NCBI RefSeq assembly: GCF_000314855.2
Contig: NZ_KB233222.1
Location: 1,808,774-1,872,773 of the forward strand
Direction of reading: 5' to 3'
DNA from: Providencia burhodogranariea DSM 19968
GTDB lineage: Bacteria; Pseudomonadota; Gammaproteobacteria; Enterobacterales; Enterobacteriaceae
DNA: 64,000 nucleotides
In this document: one piece after another, positions 46,318 through 55,452 of the stretch
How positions within the stretch are numbered: position 1 is the first letter of the stretch
Layout: every line of letters begins with the position of its first letter
Translations under genes and position numbers: made by a program
Notes under the pieces: model-generated
What the model was told of the DNA's origin: nothing
Database searches by the model: none
What the model saw: only the letters and a program-made list of their open reading frames with translations

Positions 46318-47751
46318 ATGCAAAAAGATAAAATATGGAAGCTATTAGTGCTAATAGCGATTCCCATAATAATATCGCTAATACCCACGCCAGAGGGGCT
46401 ACCACATATTGCTTGGTTGTTATTTGGTCTTTACTTAGCTGCTATCGTTGGGCTGGTATTAAAACCTTATTCAGAACCTGTAATATTGTTAGCCACAATT
46501 GCTGCAAGTGCCGTGGTAATTGGTGTAACTGGAACTTCAGATGTCAAGGCGGGTGAAGTATTAAATGGCTATGCCTCTGGTACAACGTGGCTAGTATTTG
46601 CTGCTTTCACTCTTAGCGCTGCATTTGTCATTACAGGGCTAGGGAAAAGAATCTCCTATGTCTTGATTGATAAGCTAGGCGGCACAACATTAGGTTTGGG
46701 TTATGTGACGGCAATTCTTGACCTCGTCATTGCACCTGCAACTCCATCAAACACTGCCCGTGCAGGGGGGATCGTCTTTCCTATCATTAACAGTGTCGCA
46801 GTAGCTTTGGGATCAGATCCCGAAAAAAGTCCACGCAAAGCGGGTCATTACCTGTTAATTAACGTCTATATGGTGACTAAAACCACCAGCTATATGTTTT
46901 TAACCGCTATGGCACCAAATGCGTTAGCACTCGCGATGATGAGTGACATTATGGGCATCCATTTAAGTTGGGGTGGATGGGCGCTTGCAGCTTCTGTTCC
47001 TGGCCTCATCATGTTGGTTTTAACCCCGTTAATTATCTACAAACTGTATCCGCCTGAACTTAAAAAAGTTAATAACAAAGAAATTGCAGCCAAAGGTTTA
47101 GAAGCCCTCGGTCCAATGACAGTTAGAGAGAAATTGCTTGGTATTATCTTTGTTTTAGCTTTGGCAGGATGGATATTTGCAGGTCAAATTGGTGTCAGTG
47201 CATCTACCGTTGCTATTTGCGTAATGGCCTTAACCTTAATTTTAGGCGTAGTCACTTGGGATGACGTCTTAAAAAATAAAGGTGGCTGGAACACCTTAAT
47301 TTGGTACGGCGGTATCATCGGGATGTCAGGCGTACTAACAAAAGCAGGCTTCTTTAAATGGTTAGCTGATGTGATGGGGCAATACCTCTCCTTTGGTGAC
47401 CAAGCAATGCTAGCCTTCTTCGTCATTATGTTTATTAGTGTTGCAATACGTTACTTATTTGCCTCAGGTGGTGCGTACGTCGCGGCAATGGTACCCGTGT
47501 TTGCAACTGTCGGTATGGTAGCCGGTGCACCTCCAATGTTACTCGGCCTTGGCTTGCTATTCTCTAATGCTTACGGCGGCAGCTTAACTCACTACGGAGG
47601 CGCGGCAGCTCCAATCATTTTCGGTGCTGGTTACAACGATATTCGTTCATGGTGGATTATTGGTGCAATCATTGGATTCTTAAGCTTACTGGTCCATATG
47701 ACAATTGGTTTAGGCTGGTGGGAAATATTAATTAACTCTGGATTAATTTAA
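46318..47751 (+). CDS. ybhI: YbhI-like DASS-family carboxylate carrier
   Basis: A 477-residue inner-membrane transporter with about 12-14 membrane segments of the divalent anion:sodium symporter family. The two SNT-type motifs are visible (APATPSNTARAGG near residue 140, THYGGAAAPIIFG near 430). Length and sequence follow E. coli YbhI (477) more than CitT (487). It stands directly behind the citrate lyase operon, where other bacteria have citT or citS, so it is the best candidate for the citrate uptake or citrate/succinate exchange step. AAGGAAA precedes the ATG. Confidence 0.88.
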   Translation: MQKDKIWKLLVLIAIPIIISLIPTPEGLPHIAWLLFGLYLAAIVGLVLKPYSEPVILLATIAASAVVIGVTGTSDVKAGEVLNGYASGTTWLVFAAFTLSAAFVITGLGKRISYVLIDKLGGTTLGLGYVTAILDLVIAPATPSNTARAGGIVFPIINSVAVALGSDPEKSPRKAGHYLLINVYMVTKTTSYMFLTAMAPNALALAMMSDIMGIHLSWGGWALAASVPGLIMLVLTPLIIYKLYPPELKKVNNKEIAAKGLEALGPMTVREKLLGIIFVLALAGWIFAGQIGVSASTVAICVMALTLILGVVTWDDVLKNKGGWNTLIWYGGIIGMSGVLTKAGFFKWLADVMGQYLSFGDQAMLAFFVIMFISVAIRYLFASGGAYVAAMVPVFATVGMVAGAPPMLLGLGLLFSNAYGGSLTHYGGAAAPIIFGAGYNDIRSWWIIGAIIGFLSLLVHMTIGLGWWEILINSGLI

Positions 47752-47800
47752 TTAATACGACATTAGTAATAAGAATTAAACATAAAAATTAAATAATAAT

Positions 47801-47829
47801 GTGGGACCCAATTATTATCTGGGTCCCAC
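47801..47829 (+). terminator. Hairpin between ybhI and ybhH
   Basis: GTGGGACCCA (47801-47810) pairs with TGGGTCCCAC (47820-47829), loop ATTATTATC, followed by TTAATCATTAA. A strong GC stem with a weak U tract; it probably reduces ybhH transcription from the ybhI promoter. Confidence 0.65.
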
Positions 47830-47979
47830 TTAATCATTAACCTTCTCTTCCTTTTATTTTGCTAAATTTTTGGCAGCCATACTCTAATACCAATAAATGT
47901 ATGACGAGTATATACAGCTTATTTCATGCCATTTACAGCATAAATAATAAGTGAGCAATATTTTCAAATAGGAACACAG

Positions 47980-49035
47980 ATGAAAAAGATACCTTGTATG
48001 TTGATGCGTGGCGGCACATCAAAAGGCGTATTTTTATTGGCTGATGATTTACCTGATAATATCCAAGAACGCGATGAGCTTATTTTAGCCATTATGGGTT
48101 CTGGGCATGCTTTACAAATTGATGGTATTGGTGGCGGTAATCCACAAACCAGTAAAGTCGCTATTATTAGCCGTTCTACTCATCCAGATGCCGATGTCGA
48201 TTATCTATTTGCCCAAGTATCTATTACAGATCGCATTGTGGATACCGCGCCAAACTGTGGCAATATTCTATGTGCTGTTGGCTCTTATGCCATTGAAAAA
48301 GGCCTAATGCCAATCACTGGTGATAAAACAACTATCCGTATCCGTAATATCAATACCAACACTTTTGTTAATTCAACTGTCCAAACACCAAACGGTCAAG
48401 TCCTATATGATGGAGACACGACAATCGCCAGTGTTCCTGGCCATGCAGCGCCTATCGCTCTCACTTTCCTAAATGCCTGCGGTACCAAAACCGGAAAATT
48501 GCTGCCAACTGGTCATGCTATCGATACCTTTGATGGTGTTGAAGTGAGTTGTATCGATATGGCAATGCCTGTCGTATTAATTGATGCACCACAATTGAAT
48601 AAAACGGGTTATGAAACTGCTGAGCAATTAGAGGATGATAAAGCGTTTATGCAGCAACTTGAAAGCATCCGTTGCCAAGCGGGTTTAGCAATGGGGCTTG
48701 GCGATGTCAGCAAAAAAGTGATCCCAAAACCTATTTTAGTCTCCCCCGCCATTCATGGTGGCACTGTCAATGTACGCTATTTTATGCCGCATAAATGCCA
48801 CGGAGCACTTGCCGTAACGGGTGCGATTGCGATCGCAACAGGCTCGATTTTAGAAGACAGCGTCATCAAGCGTTATCTAACAAAAAATGTCGATATGGAG
48901 CATATTTCCATTGAACATCTTAGCGGTAACTTCGATGTTTCACTGAATCAGCAAGGTAATTTCCCTGAAGGATTGCAGGCATCAATTATCAGAACAGCCA
49001 GAAAATTGTTTTCTGGTGATGTATATGTGCCTTAA
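47980..49035 (+). CDS. ybhH: YbhH/PrpF-family isomerase (4-oxalomesaconate tautomerase type)
   Basis: A 351-residue protein with the tandem diaminopimelate-epimerase-like fold of PrpF/GalD enzymes. The first half has MLMRGGTSKGVFL at the start, GGGNPQTSKVAI near residue 46 and TAPNCGNILCAVG near residue 88 with the catalytic-type Cys. The second half has HKCHGALAVTGAIA near residue 270. Relatives isomerise aconitate, methylaconitate or oxalomesaconate, all tricarboxylates. E. coli also keeps ybhH beside ybhI. AGGAA lies before the ATG. Confidence 0.88.
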   Translation: MKKIPCMLMRGGTSKGVFLLADDLPDNIQERDELILAIMGSGHALQIDGIGGGNPQTSKVAIISRSTHPDADVDYLFAQVSITDRIVDTAPNCGNILCAVGSYAIEKGLMPITGDKTTIRIRNINTNTFVNSTVQTPNGQVLYDGDTTIASVPGHAAPIALTFLNACGTKTGKLLPTGHAIDTFDGVEVSCIDMAMPVVLIDAPQLNKTGYETAEQLEDDKAFMQQLESIRCQAGLAMGLGDVSKKVIPKPILVSPAIHGGTVNVRYFMPHKCHGALAVTGAIAIATGSILEDSVIKRYLTKNVDMEHISIEHLSGNFDVSLNQQGNFPEGLQASIIRTARKLFSGDVYVP

Positions 49036-49109
49036 AAGAATAAATAAAAATTAATTTTAAGATAGTAAACTGTAAACGAGATCTAAAAAGAATTTATTCT
49101 ACAAAATGG

Positions 49110-49139
49110 AATGGCGCCCTTTAGTTTGGCGCCATTTTA
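49110..49139. terminator. Bidirectional terminator after ybhH
   Basis: AATGGCGCC (49110-49118) pairs with GGCGCCATT (49128-49136), followed by TTAT. It lies between ybhH and the convergent HD-Pnk gene. Confidence 0.85.
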
Positions 49140-49150
49140 TTGTCGAATAA

Positions 49151-50287
49151 TTATCGCTGGTACAGACTTTGGAATTGACCATTAATAAAGTAAGACACAT
49201 GGAGAGCTTCATCTGGTGTCGGTAACTCAAGTTTACTCGCCATGCGCGCTAATACTTTCTCTGGTACAGCATACTTACGCTGTCGATTTTGCTGTTGCCA
49301 TTGTTTGTACGGCACTTCCAAATAGATAAGATGTACTTTGGCTTGATAACGAGCAAATAAACTGATCATACTGGCGCGTAAAGAGGCGCTTAATGAAGTC
49401 GCATTCCAAATAAAATCTGTTTTAGCTCTCAGTAATACCTTAGCTTGCTCTTTCGCTTGCTGAGCGACCCAGCCCTGAGCTTGCTTATCTGCGGGATTGA
49501 TTTTATGTTCGCGCCGAATCTCATCGAGGCAAACTATCGCATGCTGCTGATAAAATTGGGAAATAAAGTGATCTTTACCCATTCCCGGTAAACCACATAG
49601 CATAATAACTTCACTTCCTTGTTCTTCAAATGGCTCATAATCAGGCGTACCACGTTGGTAGTGAAAATAATCAAATCGCCCTGCCATCGAGGCAAACACT
49701 TTCGGTTTATCCCAACATTCTTGCTCACGACAAAAAAGCTCAAATAATTCTATCCTAGAGAGTAGTTCAGCTTGGTCTTCACATTTTCGACCTAGTGCGT
49801 CTGCTTTGGCTAATAAGCATAGTAACCGCATTTCAACACGTAGTGACGCTGCAAATAAGGCTTGTTGTGGATCGGTTTTCTCCATAATCCATAACGGTAA
49901 GCCATGATACCTAACTAATGCAGCAATCTGTTCTCGAATCGAAAACGGTGTTTCAATATTCTGAAATAGGATATTACGAACAGATAATTCGCCTTTTTTA
50001 GCATGCCCAGGGGAAATAATTCGCCCATTTTCATCTTCTCGCGTCGTACTGCGTTTTTCGACATCATGCAGTAAAGCAGCAGTCCAGAGAATATTTTGAT
50101 CCAAAGAGGAAAGCTGTTGATACTCAGGCAAATTTTCGAGTTCAGCAAGTACCATTTGAGTATGTATTGCCACATTACCCTCAGCATGATGCCGAGCATC
50201 TTGAGGAACGTCTCGCATATCGCGAATAAAATCAAACTGTGATTCCAGTTGTGACCATTCGCGTTTATCGGTTAATTGCCAACTCAT
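49151..50287 (-). CDS. HD-Pnk: HD-phosphoesterase/polynucleotide kinase fusion
   Basis: A 378-residue two-domain enzyme. The N-terminal HD domain (about residues 25-190) has H42, the H74-D75 pair in ALLHDVEK, H95, H128 and D163 as metal ligands. The C-terminal P-loop kinase (about 225-378) has GLPGMGKD at 232-239 and an Asp/Arg pair in CLDEIRREH. Runella HD-Pnk, with the same domain order, removes 2',3'-cyclic phosphate with the HD domain and phosphorylates 5'-OH ends with the kinase. Its start codon overlaps the end of the ligase gene by 4 bases, so the healing and sealing enzymes are coupled. Confidence 0.85.
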   Translation of the reverse strand: MSWQLTDKREWSQLESQFDFIRDMRDVPQDARHHAEGNVAIHTQMVLAELENLPEYQQLSSLDQNILWTAALLHDVEKRSTTREDENGRIISPGHAKKGELSVRNILFQNIETPFSIREQIAALVRYHGLPLWIMEKTDPQQALFAASLRVEMRLLCLLAKADALGRKCEDQAELLSRIELFELFCREQECWDKPKVFASMAGRFDYFHYQRGTPDYEPFEEQGSEVIMLCGLPGMGKDHFISQFYQQHAIVCLDEIRREHKINPADKQAQGWVAQQAKEQAKVLLRAKTDFIWNATSLSASLRASMISLFARYQAKVHLIYLEVPYKQWQQQNRQRKYAVPEKVLARMASKLELPTPDEALHVSYFINGQFQSLYQR

Positions 50288-50994
50288 TGTGTGCCTCCTT
50301 GGTGCTCAAAGGCTAATTTGGCGCGCTGCCAGTTGCGCTTCCAGTGAATATCGGTTTTTACATGGTTTTTGCGGACATATTTGAAGACATGCGCCATAAA
50401 ATCATCAACTAAGAAGCGTTTGCTATCACGAGTAACAATTCCTTCCATACAGCAAGATTGATGAGTTTGGGTATCATGCCCGATAAATTGGCTATCTGAT
50501 GAAGCGGCTGCTATCAGTTGTTCACTAAAATGAGTCGAACCTAGTTGTCTATCAATAACGATAGATAATTCTGGTACGGTTGGGAAATCAAATAAAGCAG
50601 CGTAGAACTTTACCTCTTCCCAGCTCAACCAATAGTCACCTTGCCGAACCGCAAAAATATAGAAATAATCTTCTATATGCTGATATTCAATCGAATGCAC
50701 CGCATAAAGGTTTTCACCAAATAGCTCGATATCGCCTAAATCATTTTTTATTAGCTGCCAGCGTTGGCGAATTTGTTGGCTCCATGCTGATTGTGTTGGT
50801 GTCGCATGCGAGCGTGCAAAAACACCTTGTTGGCTCAAGCAATTATTTTCACCATCGAGTTTTTCAGTATGTACCAGTTGTTCAATGTTTTGCATGTGAG
50901 ACCACCAATCGCTATTAATACGATCATCGCTGGTGGTTCCGGGCGAGAACGGATAGTGATACGTTCTACCATACTTTCTTGATTGCATGTTCAT
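50284..50994 (-). CDS. RNA ligase family protein (partner of HD-Pnk)
   Basis: A 236-residue nucleotidyltransferase with the ligase motifs in order: motif I EKLDGENN with the adenylated Lys at K45, motif III-like ELFGENLYAVHSIEY near residue 93, motif IV MEGIVTRD near residue 183 and motif V KYVRKNHV near residue 203. It should seal RNA 3'-OH and 5'-phosphate ends using ATP. The ATG at 50994 was chosen on length and the GAGA site; the longer frame adds 25 residues of no ligase character. First gene of the two-gene repair unit. Confidence 0.85.
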   Translation of the reverse strand: MNMQSRKYGRTYHYPFSPGTTSDDRINSDWWSHMQNIEQLVHTEKLDGENNCLSQQGVFARSHATPTQSAWSQQIRQRWQLIKNDLGDIELFGENLYAVHSIEYQHIEDYFYIFAVRQGDYWLSWEEVKFYAALFDFPTVPELSIVIDRQLGSTHFSEQLIAAASSDSQFIGHDTQTHQSCCMEGIVTRDSKRFLVDDFMAHVFKYVRKNHVKTDIHWKRNWQRAKLAFEHQGGTQ

Positions 50995-51237
50995 GATGCT
51001 TTCTCTACAGAAATAGGAATATCGACAAAACTTTTTCACGTTTTGCCTCTGTGTTGTTTGAGAAATCAAGTGTTGGTATTACATATTGCTTCCGCGAGAC
51101 GGCCTCATAATTGGGATTTACTAAATATAAAACGCATGAATTACTTCAATCGCACTCGATTCTAGGCCAAGAGTCAAGTAAAAGACTATCAATTTATTCC
51201 GAATTTGGCATTTCATCCCAAGCTTTGGCTATTCTAG

Positions 51238-51382
51238 TTTCAGGATGAGAGGAAAAATGTGTGCATTTAAGCATTTAAGCATTTTCAACACTTCATAATT
51301 GTTCTAAGTATTTTGTGCTATAGCAAGGCGGCCAATGAGCGAGGCCTTAGGAGCATACACAAGTATGTGACTAAGGCTCGGG
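51238..51382. repeat. Tandem intergenic repeat, copy 1 (145 bases)
   Basis: Starts TTTCAGGATGAGAGG and ends AAGGCTCGGG. It contains the nested dyad CCTTAG...CTAAGG with CATAC...GTATG inside. It differs from copy 2 by an extra 8-base GCATTTAA unit and a few substitutions. Nothing else is seen in the roughly 240 bases between it and the ligase gene. Confidence 0.85.
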
Positions 51383-51519
51383 TTTCAGGATTAGAGGAAA
51401 AATGTGTGCATTTAAGCATTTTCAACACTTCATAATTGCTCTAAGTATTTTGTGCTGTAGCAAGGCGGCCAATGAGCGAGGCCTTAGGAACATACACAAG
51501 TATGTAACTAAGGCTCGGG
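51383..51519. repeat. Tandem intergenic repeat, copy 2 (137 bases)
   Basis: Directly abuts copy 1. It continues past 51519 into AGTGCAGCCAACGCTGC and GACGACGAGC, sequence missing from copy 1, almost to the stop codon of the CitMHS gene. The dyad core (GGCGGCCAATGAGCGAGG, then CTAAGGCTCGGGAGTGCAGC) resembles palindromic intergenic repeats I recall from related enterics. Confidence 0.85.
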
Positions 51520-51563
51520 AGTGCAGCCAACGCTGCTACAGTGCAAAAGACGACGAGCAATTT

Positions 51564-52880
51564 TTAGTAAAGGCCGAGAACCGCACCAACACCTAAGGTA
51601 AAGAAGCTGAACAACCAAATCCAACCGAACGAATAGCGCAAATGGCGGCCCATATCAATACCTGCCAGTCCCATTGCTAGCCATGCGGCTGGAGAGAATG
51701 GGCTCACAAATGTTCCTGCGTTATTACCGATAGCCATTGAATATACTACTGCGGATGGGTCAACACCTGCTGTTGCTGCAATTTGTTGAATAATTGGCAG
51801 TAATGCGAAGTAATAGGCATCAGTACTGGTAAAAATGTCCATTGGTACGCCAAGAATACCGACAAAGATATGAATTTTGGAAATCCACTCTGTTGGTAGT
51901 ATCGCCGTTAAATCCTCAGCAATAGATTGAAGCATACCGCCGTCTGACATGATGCCAAGAAAAGCACCTGCTGCAAGTATAATTGCCACCATACCCAATG
52001 CCTGTGGCGCATGATCTGACAACACTCTCATCTGATCTTTGGGATTAGGAAAATTGACCAGTAAGGCTAACGACAACGCGATCATAAATACATAAGGCGC
52101 GGACAGCAAACCAAAAGCAAGACAGATGATGGAAATAATAATTAACCCACCATTGAACCATGGTTTTTTAGGTTTGTGACCCGGCTCATTAATATCGGCC
52201 ATTTGCTCATTAGCAGGTAATAATGAATCCATTTCATAAGGCGTTGTTCCGTTAAGTCTTGCGGCAGCTATACGACGGTTTTCACGAATTCCCATTAAGG
52301 CAGCAAAAACCGCAGCACCTGCCATTCCAATGATTTGTACTGGTATCAAGCCTTGCCATAAAACTGACGCATCAATGCCTGTTACTGCTGATGCTCGGCC
52401 TAGAGGGCCACCCCATGGCACCATATTCATGATGCCCATACTGGCACACATCAGCAACAGCATTAAATAAGGGCTCATACCAAGTTGGCGATACAGAGGT
52501 AAAAGTGCTGGAATAATAATCAAAAATGTTGCAGCACCTGAACCATCAAGGTGTACAACGCCGGCAATTAATGTCGTCATCACACACACAATGATCACAT
52601 TGCCGCGTGTCAATTTGACCATAGCGCGGATCAGAGGATCAAAAATGTGTAAATCCTTCATCAAGCTGAAAAATAAAATGGCAAATAAAAACATCGCAGC
52701 AACTTTGGCTACTTTATTAATACCACTTTCAAAGAATACTGATATTTCGGGGATTGAATAACCCGCGATTAATGCGCCAATAAAGGGTATACAAGACATT
52801 GCAATGATAGGGCTAACTTTCCCCATCATCAGTAGAGTCACTATCGAAAGAATGATCAAAATACCAATAATCGTCAACAC
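51564..52880 (-). CDS. CitMHS-family citrate-metal:proton symporter
   Basis: This 438-residue inner-membrane carrier has about 12 membrane segments, a hydrophilic central loop (residues 205-240, ANEQMADINEPGHKPKKP) and family motifs GVVHLDGSGAATFLIIIPALLPLY near residue 107 and STDAYYFALLPII near residue 350. Relatives (Bacillus CitM and CitH) take up citrate complexed with Mg2+ or Ca2+ using protons. It is a second potential citrate importer 13 kb from citAB, with a shared AT-rich motif in its upstream spacer. Confidence 0.9.
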   Translation of the reverse strand: MLTIIGILIILSIVTLLMMGKVSPIIAMSCIPFIGALIAGYSIPEISVFFESGINKVAKVAAMFLFAILFFSLMKDLHIFDPLIRAMVKLTRGNVIIVCVMTTLIAGVVHLDGSGAATFLIIIPALLPLYRQLGMSPYLMLLLMCASMGIMNMVPWGGPLGRASAVTGIDASVLWQGLIPVQIIGMAGAAVFAALMGIRENRRIAAARLNGTTPYEMDSLLPANEQMADINEPGHKPKKPWFNGGLIIISIICLAFGLLSAPYVFMIALSLALLVNFPNPKDQMRVLSDHAPQALGMVAIILAAGAFLGIMSDGGMLQSIAEDLTAILPTEWISKIHIFVGILGVPMDIFTSTDAYYFALLPIIQQIAATAGVDPSAVVYSMAIGNNAGTFVSPFSPAAWLAMGLAGIDMGRHLRYSFGWIWLFSFFTLGVGAVLGLY

Positions 52881-53738
52881 ATCGAATTCCTTATTAGAAT
52901 TATATTTTTCAGGTGAATAATGAAAATCAAATACTCTTAACTTGACATTGCTTTAATTCATCTTTTACTTTCAATTCATACTCAAAATAATTTAAATTTT
53001 ATTTAAGTGACCAGTGAGTTTATTTCGATAAAAAGCCCGATTAACCGAGAAATACTGTGAACCTCCTCACTAAATACCATCAAGGCACAACTGAAGAAGA
53101 GGGAATACGGTCATAAATAATACATTACTTGAATAACTAAACGCCGCGCTTTATTCCGGTAATACGCCACGTATATTGAAATAGTTAGATTGTATAATAG
53201 CTAAGCATTATCATCTTCATTTGCTATAACTGATACGATTACATTTAATAGAGAATCTCAGTTTTATAAAACAGCAACCCTGTCCTTATATAAATCAATG
53301 CGTAGTTTCGCAAGAGTTAATTTATTTTTTTGCGCGATGAATGCCAGTAAATTGATATGTTAAATTATTGTTTAATATAAAATTGCAGAAGAATTGACTA
53401 TTAACACCATTAAAACCATTACACAGAATTAACACCATTTTATTTTGTTTTTTATTTACTTAATTGCTAAGCTATCGATTCTAAGTAACTAATTTTCTTG
53501 AATTACTAAACTATTTTATCTTTTCTATTTTATTTTAATGTTTTGAAGCAAATTGAAAAGTTTATAGACAGAAATTTATACTTTTTTATTCATTTATCAA
53601 ATTTATACTTATTTACTTGCAATTCGTCACTATTATTCGTGTTCCATTACAGAGTAAAAATCACATTAAGCGCACAGTCTTAAGTTAGATTAATTTGTAT
53701 GATATCTAAATTGATTAGATGACTAAGGAAAAAGATAT
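52881..53738. promoter_or_regulatory. Divergent citMHS/OYE spacer with citA-citC-like motif
   Basis: 858 AT-rich bases without a gene. CATTAAAACCATTA at 53408-53421 is identical to 40611-40624. It overlaps the first of two direct repeats of TTAACACCATT (53401-53411 and 53429-53439). Candidate site for CitB. Otherwise no RNA gene or terminator was identified. Confidence 0.5.
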
Positions 53739-54830
53739 ATGAGTTTCCTATTTTCTCCCACCTCTATAGGACAAGTTTCTTTAGAGAATAGAATTATTGT
53801 TCCACCAATGTGCCAATATTCAGCTATTGATGGTATGCCATCCGCTTGGCATAACGCACATTATATGAATCTTGCACTCTCAGGTGCTGCTTTGGTGATT
53901 GTAGAAGCGAGTGCTATTACACCTAACGGAAGAATTACCTATCAAGATCTCGGCTTATGGAATGATGAGCAAGCCAATGCGTTGAAAAAAATGCTAGAAG
54001 GTATTCGGCAATTTGCAAATGCGCGTCTAGGTATCCAAATCGCGCATGCAGGCAGAAAAGCCTCTACTGATCTACCTTGGCTTGGTGGTAAAAGTTTATC
54101 CAAGCAAGATGAGTACGGATGGGAAACGGTTTCGTCATCCAATTTGCCATTTGGAAATAATTATCCACCTCGTGAGCTCAGTAAAGATGAAATTGAGGAT
54201 ACTCTACAGCAATTTGTTGATACTGCTAAACGTGCAGAATATGCGGGATTTGATGTGATTGAAATTCATGCAGCTCATGGCTATTTATTGCATCAATTCC
54301 TATCACCTTTATCAAATAAGCGACAAGATGAGTATGGTGGCAATTTTGAAAATCGCAGCCGTTTCTTAATTGAGGTGTTCAGAGCAATAAGAGCCGAAAT
54401 TAACCCAAATATTGCAGTCGGTGTTAGAATTTCAGCCACCGATTGGGTTGATGGTGGTTGGAATTTACCTGAGTCGATCGAATTGACAGAGTTACTTGAA
54501 GAACTCGGATGTGATTATATTCATGTATCTTCTGGTGGTTTATCTGAGCAGCAGCAGATACCAATCAGCCCGAATTACCAAGTACCTCTCGCACAAGCGA
54601 TTCATGAGCATACACATATGCCAGTGATTGCCGTTGGGCTTATTACCGAACCAGAGCAAGCGGAAGCGATTATTGCAACAGGGCAAGCAGATTTCATTGC
54701 AATTGGTAGAGGAATGCTTTTTGACCCTCGTTGGCCATGGCGTGCAGCTGCACAATTGAGCCAAAGCATTAAAGTCGCACCTCAATATTTGCGAAGTGCA
54801 CCACATCAACTCAAAAATTTATTTAAGTAA
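53739..54830 (+). CDS. Old Yellow Enzyme family NADPH:flavin oxidoreductase (YqjM-like)
   Basis: A 363-residue FMN-dependent TIM-barrel ene-reductase. The thermophilic-like OYE subgroup marks are present: Cys in VPPMCQYSA near residue 25, HAGRKAST near residue 104, the substrate-binding pair in EIHAAHGYLLHQFLSPLSNKR near residue 176, and the FMN phosphate loop FIAIGRGMLFDPRWPW near residue 330. It reduces activated alkenes with NADPH; the natural substrate is unknown. AAGGAAAAAG lies before the ATG. Divergent from the citrate carrier. Confidence 0.93.
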   Translation: MSFLFSPTSIGQVSLENRIIVPPMCQYSAIDGMPSAWHNAHYMNLALSGAALVIVEASAITPNGRITYQDLGLWNDEQANALKKMLEGIRQFANARLGIQIAHAGRKASTDLPWLGGKSLSKQDEYGWETVSSSNLPFGNNYPPRELSKDEIEDTLQQFVDTAKRAEYAGFDVIEIHAAHGYLLHQFLSPLSNKRQDEYGGNFENRSRFLIEVFRAIRAEINPNIAVGVRISATDWVDGGWNLPESIELTELLEELGCDYIHVSSGGLSEQQQIPISPNYQVPLAQAIHEHTHMPVIAVGLITEPEQAEAIIATGQADFIAIGRGMLFDPRWPWRAAAQLSQSIKVAPQYLRSAPHQLKNLFK

Positions 54831-54836
54831 AAAAAA

Positions 54837-54872
54837 GCACCTTAACAAGTAGATATCCTACCCTTAAGGTGC
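54837..54872. terminator. Terminator between OYE and the lipoprotein gene
   Basis: GCACCTTAA (54837-54845) pairs with TTAAGGTGC (54864-54872), with an inner GTAG/CTAC stem. On the minus strand it is followed by a long T run, so it mainly ends the lipoprotein transcript. Confidence 0.8.
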
Positions 54873-54906
54873 AGTTTACTGATTGCTACTGACGTTTATT
54901 TCGATA

Positions 54907-55227
54907 TTAACGATCAGTTTTGATGCACTGGTTCACAAATTCCACAATAGTTTTTTGGAACTCTGGCTCAGCAGTAGGCGATTTTTCTAATTCGTTACTA
55001 ATACGTTTAAATTCTTTTAAACCATATTTTTCGAGTGTTTTGTCATATGCACAGCCGCAAATTGCAGTAACCGCAGCCGCTGTTTCTCCTGCAGGATCAC
55101 CAGATGCTTTTACACACGTAGTCACAAAATTAGCTTTGTATTCTGCAATTTCAGATTTTTCATCTGAACATGCTGCTAATAAAGCGATAACACTTGCCAT
55201 ACCTAATGCTAATGCGATTTTTTTCAT
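54907..55227 (-). CDS. Small hypothetical lipoprotein
   Basis: The 106-residue precursor starts MKKIALALGMASVIALLAAC. The lipobox LAAC predicts lipidation at Cys20 with Ser-Asp following; Asp at +3 does not prevent outer-membrane sorting. The mature domain has four Cys residues, in TTCVKASGD, ICGCAYDK and FVNQCIK, probably forming disulfides in the periplasm. AGG lies 6 bases before the chosen ATG. Family not recognised. Confidence 0.75.
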   Translation of the reverse strand: MKKIALALGMASVIALLAACSDEKSEIAEYKANFVTTCVKASGDPAGETAAAVTAICGCAYDKTLEKYGLKEFKRISNELEKSPTAEPEFQKTIVEFVNQCIKTDR

Positions 55228-55452
55228 TTTAAGCCTATTAAAAATTCTATTTGCCAACAATTAATCTTACCATACTCGTCATACTTCAAATTGTATGAGT
55301 GTCCCCTGCAAGCAATTTGAAATATTTTTAATTAAGTATAGTTCAAATAAAAAGCACTTATTTAGATTAATACCCATACCCTTTTCATGTGAATAATAAT
55401 AGCCGCTTTAATATAAAAAATCTCTATTACACCGTTTATTTTTAGTAAAGTC

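Noticed and set aside
51402-51596. 64-codon plus-strand frame
   Set aside because: It lies within the tandem repeat and runs into the antisense end of the CitMHS gene.
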